Shown: one piece after another, positions 1 through 6,800 of the stretch
Layout of the letters: each line of letters starts with the position of its first letter
How positions within the stretch are numbered: the stretch's first letter is position 1
NCBI GenBank assembly: GCA_017436705.1
Contig: JAFSCP010000048.1
Coordinates: forward strand, 1-37,842
Length of the DNA stretch: 37,842 nucleotides
DNA from: Bacillota bacterium
GTDB taxonomy: Bacteria > Bacillota > Clostridia > Peptostreptococcales > Anaerovoracaceae
Direction: 5' to 3'
Program-made: the position numbers and the translations under genes
The notes under the pieces: model-generated
Database searches by the model: none
Told to the model about the DNA's origin: nothing
The model's input: only the letters and a program-made list of their open reading frames with translations

Positions 1-36
1 GAAGGTAATTATAGTCTGTATCATGTTTCCGCGCAT
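1..36 (-). CDS. start of an unidentified gene, cut by the window edge
   Basis: An ATG at 34-36 on the minus strand opens a frame that stays open for the 12 codons left in the window (MRGNMIQTIITF). It is preceded at 8 bases by a GGGGG Shine-Dalgarno-like stretch inside the last codons of uxaC, and the ATG begins two bases from the uxaC stop. This looks like translational coupling to the next gene of the sugar-acid operon. Too little is left to name a product. A second ATG at 22-24 is a possible alternative start. Confidence 0.45.
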   Translation of the reverse strand, partial: MRGNMIQTIITF

Positions 37-1437
37 TTAGTTATCCCCCTGAACTCCGAATTCAAAATATTTATCTGCGTTTTTCCAGCATATATCTTCC
101 ACCATACTGCCAAGCACTTCCATGTCGTATGGGTACTGGCCGCTTTCAACCAGAGCGCCGATCTTGTCGCAGAGAATTCTGCGGTAGTACTCGTGGCGCG
201 CAAAGGAAGTAAAGCTTCTGGAGTCTGTGAGCATTCCCACAGATGCTGCCAGAGTGCCTGTTTCCATAAGCTGGTCAAGCTGCTCACTGATGCCGCGGAT
301 GTGGTCGTGGTGCCACCAAGCAGCGCCATACTGGACCTTTGCACCATCTGCCGCAAAATTAACCGCCATGGTGGAAAGCATAGCGCTGTCGGCAGGATTC
401 AGGTTGTACAGGATGGTCTTTGGCAGAGCGCTTTCTTTTTCCAGGCCGCCCAGGAAAGCGCTCAGGGCGAAGGGGTCAGTTGCCGCGCCCACGCTGTCGC
501 CTCCGGCGTCAGCGCCAAAGACCTTCACCAGCTCAGGTGAATTGTTTCTGATTGGTCCCAAATGGAGCTGCATCGCCATATTGCGATCTGAGTATTCCTT
601 TCCCAGGAAGCGGAGAAGTTCTCCCTGATATACTGCAATTTCTGTTTCGGTAAGGATATCTCCTTCCAGCGCCTTTTTCATAACTACTGCTGCATCGCCC
701 TCAGCGTATCTGAAGTGGATAAAGCCGTGGTCTGTCACTTTGCAGCCTGCGCTGAGGAAAAAGTCAAGAGACTTTCTCAGTGCTGATTTCAAGCTTTCCC
801 AGTCACAGATTACTCCATATTTTTCACCGAGCTGTTTCAGTGCGTTACGCCATGCCGGCTGGTCGATATGCAGAAATCTGTCAGGTCTGAAAGACGGCAG
901 AACTTTAAAGGTCAGGTCCTCTTCAGCTGCCAGTTTCAGATGCCACTCCAGGCTGTCTGCAGGGTCGTCTGTGGTACAGAGAATCTTGGCAAAGGCCTTG
1001 TCAAGAAGGCTCACTGCATCGAATCCCGGTCCCTGAAGCATCGCAGAAGTCTGGTCCCAGATCTGCTTTGCGGAGCTTTCGCAGAGGGGCACATCGATAC
1101 CGAAATATCTCTGAAGCTCCAGGTGCGCCCAGTGGTAAACAGGACTGCCGATGAGCTTAGGCATAATCTTTGCGAATTCAAAAAACTTTTCCCAGTCGGA
1201 AGCGTCCCCTGTAACAAATTTTTCAGGCACGCCGTTTGCTCTCATGCAGCGCCACTTATAGTGGTCTGCTTCAAGCCAGAGTTGGGTGATGTTTTCGTAA
1301 GTTCTACGTTCATAGATTTCCTTTGCGGAAAGGTGGTTGTGATAGTCTATAATCGGGCATTTTTCTGCATAACCGAAGAAAAGGTCCTGTGCAGCCACAC
1401 TGCTCAGCAGAAAGTCCTTGTCCATAAATTTTTTCAT
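37..1437 (-). CDS. uxaC: uronate (glucuronate/galacturonate) isomerase
   Basis: The 466-residue product has the full length of UxaC, an amidohydrolase-fold, metal-dependent cytoplasmic enzyme that converts D-glucuronate to D-fructuronate and D-galacturonate to D-tagaturonate. Visible family signatures are the N-terminal metal-binding DYHNHL, LCTTDDP in the middle, QLHLGPIRNNS, and the C-terminal WWHHDH and MLTDSRSF blocks. The start at 1437 sits 1 base after the stop of the LarA-like gene, with an AAGGAG ribosome site inside that gene's end, so the two are translated together. UxaC normally feeds UxuB and UxuA. Here a UxuB-type reductase lies two genes upstream, but no mannonate dehydratase is seen in the window. 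Family assignment is secure; the preferred uronate cannot be read from sequence. Confidence 0.95.
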   Translation of the reverse strand: MKKFMDKDFLLSSVAAQDLFFGYAEKCPIIDYHNHLSAKEIYERRTYENITQLWLEADHYKWRCMRANGVPEKFVTGDASDWEKFFEFAKIMPKLIGSPVYHWAHLELQRYFGIDVPLCESSAKQIWDQTSAMLQGPGFDAVSLLDKAFAKILCTTDDPADSLEWHLKLAAEEDLTFKVLPSFRPDRFLHIDQPAWRNALKQLGEKYGVICDWESLKSALRKSLDFFLSAGCKVTDHGFIHFRYAEGDAAVVMKKALEGDILTETEIAVYQGELLRFLGKEYSDRNMAMQLHLGPIRNNSPELVKVFGADAGGDSVGAATDPFALSAFLGGLEKESALPKTILYNLNPADSAMLSTMAVNFAADGAKVQYGAAWWHHDHIRGISEQLDQLMETGTLAASVGMLTDSRSFTSFARHEYYRRILCDKIGALVESGQYPYDMEVLGSMVEDICWKNADKYFEFGVQGDN

Positions 1438-1438
1438 C

Positions 1439-2719
1439 TTAGAATTTCTCCTTATTGATCCAGAGCCCCAGTGCAGGGTTAGGAATGAAGTAAATTTCTT
1501 CGCCGTCCGGCATTGTATTGTAACCGTATTCCAGAGTCTGCGGATTGTAGCGGGCTGTCATTTCGTCGTAGTCAGCATAGCCGAATCCAACCCCTTCGAT
1601 TTCTTCACGGGTGATATTCTCCGGTTTTACCGCATAAGTAATTGTGAACCGGTCATCTGAAGAACCATGAATCAGATGTGCCGCAGCGCCCATGTTGTCG
1701 CGCAGGTCCTGGTTTTCAGGCTTTTCAAACTGTTCAAGGGTATTCAGTCTGCCCTTGTAACCATACTTGCGGATAAGTTTGTCCACCTGCAGGTCTTCGC
1801 CAAAACGTTCAATTCCCGGCGCCAGTACCAGAAGCTCGCCTCCGTCAGCAATGGCCATACGTGTTCTGTAAACTGACTTGTTGCCCAGCCATGTGCTCTT
1901 GAATTCAGACGGGTCAAGATAAACCACGCACTTCCTTATGCCTGTTTCCACGAAGTCGATGTTCTTTTCCTGAGCCAGCTCAATTGCCGCTTCCAGTGCT
2001 TTTCTTGTATCGCCTATAAACAATCCGTGCTGGTGGATAACTCCTCCAGGCGCGGTGCACACTGTCAGCACGAAAACAATTGGTCTTTCGTTTAAGTAGT
2101 GTTCCATGCCGTAGTCAAAGATTCTGCGCACAGGAGTGTGGTCTTTGCCCATCATGCGTTCCATGCCGTAAACTGCACCGATCATGTGGCTCTTGTTAAT
2201 CATATCGCTGCCGCCAACACCTACAAAAAGGTTCTTTGCCTGGTTGGCCATGCCGATTACTTCATGAGGCACCACCTGACCGATGGAAAGAATCAGGTCA
2301 TAGGACGGGTCCATAACCATACGGTTGATTTCCACATCAACAGGGTCTTTCCAGAGTCCTTCAGTGATTTCTGTGATGAAATCCGCAGGCACTTCGCCCA
2401 GCTTCATCACGTCCTCTCTCCAGTTGTGAGGAATGAACTTCTCAAAAGGAATGTCGCCGAACATTGCAGTGACTTCTTCCGCTGTCACAGGCACGTGAGT
2501 ACCGAGGGCAGGCAGGATGTCAACCTGACAGCCTCTCTCTGTGAGTGCATGGTAATAAACGTTTGTAATATATCCCGCGTTGGAATGAAAGCGGGTAAAA
2601 TCAGGCGGAATGATGAGCACTTTGTTGAGTGTGCGGCCTTCAAGGCTTGCAAGAAGAGCTTCTTTAGTTTCTTCTGCGCTCATGCCCGCCGGGCTTTCTG
2701 CATAATAAAACTTTTCCAT
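1439..2719 (-). CDS. LarA-superfamily nickel-pincer racemase/epimerase, candidate gluconate/mannonate 2-epimerase
   Basis: A 426-residue DUF2088/LarA-fold protein. Counting from the Met at 2719, His75 (in GTHVP), His152 (VVPHE), Lys162 (QAKNL) and His178 (KSHM) match the active-site residues of lactate racemase LarA. The 10- and 16-residue spacings of the last three equal those of His174, Lys184 and His200 in the Lactobacillus plantarum enzyme, where Lys184 carries the nickel-pincer cofactor and His200 binds nickel. The start is set by AGGAGG 6 bases before the ATG. LarA homologues act on several 2-hydroxyacids, and D-gluconate 2-epimerase has been reported among them. The position between a fructuronate reductase and uxaC, with gnd nearby, makes mannonate/gluconate the most attractive substrate pair; this is inference. 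Cofactor genes larB, larC and larE are not in the window. Lactate or malate racemase remains possible. Confidence 0.8.
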   Translation of the reverse strand: MEKFYYAESPAGMSAEETKEALLASLEGRTLNKVLIIPPDFTRFHSNAGYITNVYYHALTERGCQVDILPALGTHVPVTAEEVTAMFGDIPFEKFIPHNWREDVMKLGEVPADFITEITEGLWKDPVDVEINRMVMDPSYDLILSIGQVVPHEVIGMANQAKNLFVGVGGSDMINKSHMIGAVYGMERMMGKDHTPVRRIFDYGMEHYLNERPIVFVLTVCTAPGGVIHQHGLFIGDTRKALEAAIELAQEKNIDFVETGIRKCVVYLDPSEFKSTWLGNKSVYRTRMAIADGGELLVLAPGIERFGEDLQVDKLIRKYGYKGRLNTLEQFEKPENQDLRDNMGAAAHLIHGSSDDRFTITYAVKPENITREEIEGVGFGYADYDEMTARYNPQTLEYGYNTMPDGEEIYFIPNPALGLWINKEKF

Positions 2720-2729
2720 AGTGAGCCTC

Positions 2730-3578
2730 CTAAACTCCGCTGTATGCGCTGAAACCACCGTCCACAGGGATTACGATACCTGTAACGAAACCTGCTGCCT
2801 TCTGGTCTGCCAGGAAAAGCAGTGCGCCGAGAAGTTCTTCAGGCTGTCCGAAACGGCCCATCGGAGTTGCTGCAAGAATTTTACCTGTACGTGCTGTAGG
2901 TGTGCCGTCAGGATTCCAGAGCAGGTTCTTATTCTGTTCAGTGGAGAAAAAGCCTGGTGCGATTGCGTTTACTCTGATGCCTACTTTGCTGAAATGAACT
3001 GCCAGCCACTGAGTGAAGTTGGAGATGGCAGCCTTTGCGCCGGAGTATGCAGGAATCTTTGTAAGCGGTGTAAAAGCGTTCATGGAGCTTACGTTGATGA
3101 TATTGCAGCCTTCTCGGCCGATCATGTCCTTGGCAAAAGCCTGTGTAGGAAGCAGAGTTCCGATAAAGTTCAGGTTGAACACGAATTCCAGATCTTCGTC
3201 CTCAAGGTCGAAGAAAGTCTTGGTATCAGCGTCCATGTCGCCCAGTTCAAAATATTCCTTGTCAGTGTTTGCTCTTGCATTGTTGCCGCCTGCACCGTTA
3301 ATGAGGATGTCGCACTTGCCGTACTTTGCAAGGACTTCCTGATGTGCAGCTTCAACGCTTGCCTTGTCTGTTACATCAACCTGCACAGCAATTGCATCTC
3401 CGCCCATTGCCTTGATTTCTTCAGCAACTGCTTCTGCCTTGGAAACAGTACGGTTAAGAATCGCAACGCGAGCGCCGCAAAGAGCCAGAGCCTTTGCAAA
3501 CTCACGGCAAAGCACGCCTGCACCGCCGGTGATAACAGCAACTTTTCCGTTTAAATCCGGTTTATAACATAATTCCAT
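2730..3578 (-). CDS. uxuB: short-chain dehydrogenase, D-mannonate oxidoreductase (fructuronate reductase) type
   Basis: A 282-residue classical SDR. The nucleotide-binding turn TGGAGVLC is at residues 17-24, NGAGG at 94-98, and the catalytic Ser164/165, Tyr178 and Lys182 (YSGAK) follow, with IPVDGGF at the C-terminus. The last glycine of the usual TGxxxGxG motif is Cys24; as I recall this is common in this subfamily. Length and sequence resemble the SDR-type UxuB (YjmF) of Bacillus, which reduces fructuronate to mannonate with NAD(P)H, rather than the longer Escherichia coli UxuB. It follows hepT by 20 bases and precedes the LarA-like gene by 10 bases, so all three are probably cotranscribed. 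GGAGG 8 bases before the ATG supports the start. Exact substrate is inferred from neighbours. Confidence 0.82.
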   Translation of the reverse strand: MELCYKPDLNGKVAVITGGAGVLCREFAKALALCGARVAILNRTVSKAEAVAEEIKAMGGDAIAVQVDVTDKASVEAAHQEVLAKYGKCDILINGAGGNNARANTDKEYFELGDMDADTKTFFDLEDEDLEFVFNLNFIGTLLPTQAFAKDMIGREGCNIINVSSMNAFTPLTKIPAYSGAKAAISNFTQWLAVHFSKVGIRVNAIAPGFFSTEQNKNLLWNPDGTPTARTGKILAATPMGRFGQPEELLGALLFLADQKAAGFVTGIVIPVDGGFSAYSGV

Positions 3579-3598
3579 GATTTTTTCCTCCGATCTAT

Positions 3599-3931
3599 TT
3601 ATTCTTTCAGCAACATTTCCAGCAGGTCCGGTACATCGTTTTTCAATGTCTCATAAACAACATTAAGATCCACATTACCATAATCATGCACAATACGGTT
3701 TCTCAGGCCGTATACTGCACCCCATGGAATATTACTGTGACGTTCTTTGTATTCATCCGTCAGCCTTTTTGCATTTTCAGATATCTGAATCATTCTGAAC
3801 AGCATTGAATCCAGTAGAATTGCATTTTCATTCAATCCGTCAATATCCACATCTTTCATCTGATCTGTCACAAACTCAAGATTTTCTATCATTTTGCGGA
3901 TATAATAGCTATCCGTCTTCACATTATCCAT
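3599..3931 (-). CDS. hepT: HepT-like HEPN toxin (DUF86)
   Basis: This 110-residue all-helical protein matches the DUF86/HepT family. The HEPN ribonuclease motif RX4HXY is intact: Arg77, His82 and Tyr84 in RNRIVHDYG. HepT toxins are RNases whose partner MntA is a minimal nucleotidyltransferase that inactivates HepT by adenylylating the motif tyrosine. The start overlaps the end of the nucleotidyltransferase gene by 8 bases, as expected for a coupled toxin-antitoxin pair. The unusual point is its location: the pair lies between the HAD/gnd/kinase genes and the SDR-LarA-UxaC genes on the same strand, and only 20 bases separate the hepT stop from the SDR start. Transcription from the TA promoter may therefore run into the uronate genes. 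Confidence 0.88.
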   Translation of the reverse strand: MDNVKTDSYYIRKMIENLEFVTDQMKDVDIDGLNENAILLDSMLFRMIQISENAKRLTDEYKERHSNIPWGAVYGLRNRIVHDYGNVDLNVVYETLKNDVPDLLEMLLKE

Positions 3932-4397
3932 AAATCTTTACCCCATCCCCTAATATTTCTTCTGTTAATTCCAGATTGTCCTTAAGCTGACTGATATTCA
4001 GGACATCTACACGTTTGTGCAGTGCCTCTCTAATTTCTTCCACAAAACCATAATATTTCAATCCGCTAAGACTTGTTGATACCAGCAAATCCACATCACT
4101 TTCAGGTGTTGCTTTTCCTTTTGCATATGACCCGAAAAGATAGCAGAAATTCACATCATTTTTTTCAAATACTGTTTTACATTTTGCCACAATGTCATCC
4201 AGTTCCAGAATTCCATGATCTTCGTCAATGATGTTTATCTTGGACAACTGTTCCAGAATATAATTGTACTTTATGGTACCAACCTTCTCCAAATCATTTT
4301 CATATGATTTATATGACCGTAAAGAAACTCCGACCAGATCAGCAACCTGCTGCTGGGTTAGTTTTTTTTCATTTCTGAGTTTTTTTAATTCGTTCAT
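3924..4397 (-). CDS. mntA: HTH-MNT fusion antitoxin (MntA-type nucleotidyltransferase)
   Basis: The 157-residue protein has an N-terminal XRE-type helix-turn-helix (about residues 1-55, with LTQQQVADLVGVSLRSYKSY) and a C-terminal minimal nucleotidyltransferase. The GSX10DXD motif is complete (Gly89-Ser90, Asp101, Asp103). Free-standing MntA proteins usually lack the HTH, so this fused form can both neutralise HepT and repress its own promoter. The start at 4397 is chosen because TGGAGG lies 7 bases upstream and the HTH begins there; the frame stays open further upstream but runs through the promoter. Two GTGCA-N5-TGCAC palindromes and a consensus promoter lie just upstream. Confidence 0.87.
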   Translation of the reverse strand: MNELKKLRNEKKLTQQQVADLVGVSLRSYKSYENDLEKVGTIKYNYILEQLSKINIIDEDHGILELDDIVAKCKTVFEKNDVNFCYLFGSYAKGKATPESDVDLLVSTSLSGLKYYGFVEEIREALHKRVDVLNISQLKDNLELTEEILGDGVKIYG

Positions 4398-4421
4398 TTT
4401 TGCACCTCCATATATATTATG

Positions 4422-4490
4422 GTGCATTTTATGCACTTTTATGATTATTTTAGTGCATTTTTTGCACTTTGTCAATTATCAAAGTGCAAA
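4422..4490 (-). promoter_or_regulatory. mntA-hepT promoter with nested operator palindromes
   Basis: Leftward promoter: TTGACA (complement of 4470-4475), a 17-base spacer and TAAAAT (complement of 4447-4452). The spacer is largely filled by the palindrome GTGCATTTTTTGCAC (4453-4467). A second copy, GTGCATTTTATGCAC (4422-4436), lies 31 bases downstream, about three helical turns, over the start of the transcript. An 11-base inverted repeat with an 8-base centre (TTTGCACTTTG at 4461-4471, CAAAGTGCAAA at 4480-4490) covers the -35 and reuses the same TGCAC half-site. This fits autorepression by the HTH of the MntA fusion; binding itself is inferred. Confidence 0.75.
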
Positions 4491-5324
4491 TCATTTCAGG
4501 CAGTATTTCTCAATCCCAGCCGCCACTCCATCTTCGTCGCAGCTCTTTGTGACCCAGTCTGCAGCCTCTTTTACAACCGCCTCCGCGTTTTCCATGGCAA
4601 TACCCACTCCTGCTGCCTTGATCATGGTCACATCGTTAAGTCCGTCACCGAAGGCAAGAACCTTTTCGCGGGGCACTCCGATGGCATCTGCCAGGGCCAG
4701 CAGCGCTTCGCCTTTATTGGCGTGAATATTGTTGATTTCAACGTTCTGCGGTGATGAGCTGGTTGCCACGATGTTTTCAAACATCTTCGGCATTTCCTCA
4801 AGAAGGCGCGCTCGCAGCTTCATATCAGTTGCAAAGAACTGTGTTTTCTGCACGTCCTGACCACCCTCAGCAATGAAGGCTTTCAGTTCGGGTACCGGCT
4901 GGCGCAGCTCATAAAACATTCTGCGGATGCGCGGGTCTTCCACCACCTCATCCACCTTTGCTTTCAGTGCCTCAGTCATCCATGCCGCACTGCCCATGTA
5001 GCAGTCGTAAATCACCGGTAAAGTATCCATATACTCCATAATCCTGATGGCCTGGTCCTTGGGAATTTCCGCTGAGTAAAGCACCCGGCCATCTGCCAGA
5101 TCCTCCACACAGGCTCCGTTGATGGTTATGGCATAATGGACAAAAGGCAGCTGCCGGATTACCTCCGGCATGCCGCCATAAAAACGTCCTGTTGTAGGTA
5201 CAATTTCCCGGCCTGCATCTGCGGCCCGCTGAAGGGCTGCCAGATTTCCCGGGCTCAGTTCTTTTTCTGAATTGAGCAGAGTTCCGTCCAGGTCCAGGGC
5301 AATTATTCCGACAGGTTTATGCAT
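4491..5324 (-). CDS. Cof-type HAD-IIB phosphatase
   Basis: A 277-residue cytoplasmic hydrolase of the Cof/YidA type. HAD motif I is LDLDGTLLNS with nucleophile Asp11 and acid/base Asp13; motif II TTGR, a conserved lysine (NKGEAL) and motif IV GDGLND at the C-terminus are present, with a IIB cap between. These enzymes dephosphorylate sugar phosphates, and in this position it may act on a phosphorylated sugar acid or limit build-up of sugar phosphates; no substrate can be read directly. The ATG at 5324 lies inside the end of gnd (8-base overlap) and has AGGAG upstream, so it is coupled to gnd. Its stop abuts the TA operator region. Confidence 0.85.
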   Translation of the reverse strand: MHKPVGIIALDLDGTLLNSEKELSPGNLAALQRAADAGREIVPTTGRFYGGMPEVIRQLPFVHYAITINGACVEDLADGRVLYSAEIPKDQAIRIMEYMDTLPVIYDCYMGSAAWMTEALKAKVDEVVEDPRIRRMFYELRQPVPELKAFIAEGGQDVQKTQFFATDMKLRARLLEEMPKMFENIVATSSSPQNVEINNIHANKGEALLALADAIGVPREKVLAFGDGLNDVTMIKAAGVGIAMENAEAVVKEAADWVTKSCDEDGVAAGIEKYCLK

Positions 5325-6768
5325 TATAAACTCCTGCTGATGTGTCGCCGCCGTGGCCTGTCCAGTTAGTGTGGAAGAACTGGCCGCGAGGCTGATCGAT
5401 TCTTTCGTATGTATGTGCACCGAAGTAGTCACGCTGTGCCTGAAGCAGGTTTGCAGGCAGGCTTTCGGTTGTGTATCCGTCAAAGTAGTTTAGTGCGGAT
5501 GAGAATGCAGGCATTGGAATTCCAGCCTTTACAGCGTATGCCACAACTTCTCTCCATGCAGGAACCAGACCCTTGATTGTTTCTGCAAAGTAATCATCAA
5601 GGAGAAGATTTTCCAGTGCAGGGTTCTTGTCATAAGCTTCCTTGATCTTGCCGAGGAAAACGCTTCTGATAATGCAGCCGCCTCTCCACATGAGAGCGAT
5701 GCCGCCGTAGTTAAGGTTCCAGTTATTTGTCTTTGCTGCAGTTCTCATAAGAGTGTAGCCCTGAGCGTAGGAAATAATCTTGCTTGCATAAAGAGCCTTT
5801 CTGATTGCTTCGATGAAAGCAGCCTTGTCGCCTTCGAAAGCAGGAACTTCCTTAGGGAATACCTTGGATGCAGTAACTCTTTCTGCCTTCATTGCGGAAA
5901 GGCATCTTGAGAATACCGCTTCGCCGATGAGTGTAAGAGGAACGCCTTCATCCAGTGCGGAGATTGCTGTCCACTTGCCTGTACCCTTCTGGCCTGCAGT
6001 GTCTAAAATATAGTTTACAACAGTTTCACCATTTTCATCCTTGTATCCTAAAATATCACGGGTGATTTCGATGAGATAGCTGTCAAGTTCAGTCTTGTTC
6101 CACTCAGCGAATACTTCATGCATTTCTTCTGCGCTCATGCCCAGACCGTCTTTCATCAGCTGGTAAGCTTCGCAGATGAGCTGCATGTCGCCGTATTCGA
6201 TACCGTTGTGTACCATCTTTACGAAGTGGCCGGCACCGTTTTCACCAACCCAGTCGCAGCATGCCTGTCCGTCCTCAACCTTGGCACAGATTGCCTGGAA
6301 GATTGGTTTTACATGTTCCCATGCTGCAGGGGAACCGCCCGGCATCATGGAAGGTCCGTTGAGAGCGCCTTCTTCACCGCCGGAAACGCCGCAGCCTACG
6401 TATAATAAGCCTTTGCTTTCCACATAAGCAGTTCTTCTGATTGTGTCAGGGAAGTGGCTGTTGCCGCCGTCGATAAGGATATCCCCTTCTTCAAGGTGAG
6501 GAAGAAGTGTTTCGATTAAATCGTCAACTGCCTGTCCGGCCTTGACCATCATCATGATTTTACGGGGCTTTTCGAGGTTTGCAGCAAGTTCTTCAAGGGA
6601 GTAAGTTCCGATGATGTTCTTGCCTGCTGCTCTTCCTTCAACGAAGCTTCTGACTTTTTCAGTTGTACGGTTATATACTGCAACAGTGAATCCCTTGGAT
6701 TCCATGTTCATTACAAGGTTTTCGCCCATTACGGCAAGGCCTACAAGGCCGATATCTGCTTTTTTCAT
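5317..6768 (-). CDS. gnd: 6-phosphogluconate dehydrogenase, decarboxylating
   Basis: A 483-residue full-length enzyme that oxidises and decarboxylates 6-phosphogluconate to ribulose 5-phosphate. N-terminal Rossmann motif GLAVMGENLVMNM is at residues 10-22, followed by the family blocks DGGNSHF and GVSGGEEGAL, the substrate-binding HNGIEYGDMQ, and the C-terminal tail block GQFFHTNW. The start at Met-Lys-Lys is chosen from the family N-terminus; a GGAGG lies 11 bases before it. It lies 32 bases after the PfkB kinase and overlaps the HAD gene. The position after a kinase and near gluconate/mannonate enzymes suggests a catabolic, gluconate-pathway role rather than part of an oxidative pentose phosphate operon; no zwf or pgl is seen nearby. 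Confidence 0.95.
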   Translation of the reverse strand: MKKADIGLVGLAVMGENLVMNMESKGFTVAVYNRTTEKVRSFVEGRAAGKNIIGTYSLEELAANLEKPRKIMMMVKAGQAVDDLIETLLPHLEEGDILIDGGNSHFPDTIRRTAYVESKGLLYVGCGVSGGEEGALNGPSMMPGGSPAAWEHVKPIFQAICAKVEDGQACCDWVGENGAGHFVKMVHNGIEYGDMQLICEAYQLMKDGLGMSAEEMHEVFAEWNKTELDSYLIEITRDILGYKDENGETVVNYILDTAGQKGTGKWTAISALDEGVPLTLIGEAVFSRCLSAMKAERVTASKVFPKEVPAFEGDKAAFIEAIRKALYASKIISYAQGYTLMRTAAKTNNWNLNYGGIALMWRGGCIIRSVFLGKIKEAYDKNPALENLLLDDYFAETIKGLVPAWREVVAYAVKAGIPMPAFSSALNYFDGYTTESLPANLLQAQRDYFGAHTYERIDQPRGQFFHTNWTGHGGDTSAGVYNA

Positions 6769-6800
6769 TGCGTCAAAATCCTCCGGAATTATTTTCGAAA

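Noticed and set aside
1439..2719. Simple annotation as lactate racemase
   Set aside because: Active-site residues fit the superfamily, but no lactate genes are near and the uronate context points to another 2-hydroxyacid; kept open as an alternative.
2721..3554. Long plus-strand open frame of 277 codons opposite the SDR gene
   Set aside because: It is cysteine-rich, has no family features and is the complement of a clearly coding SDR; it is a shadow frame.
4461..4490. The 11-base inverted repeat as a terminator of the HAD gene
   Set aside because: In the leftward direction it is followed by A residues, not U residues, and it overlaps a consensus -35, so an operator is more likely.
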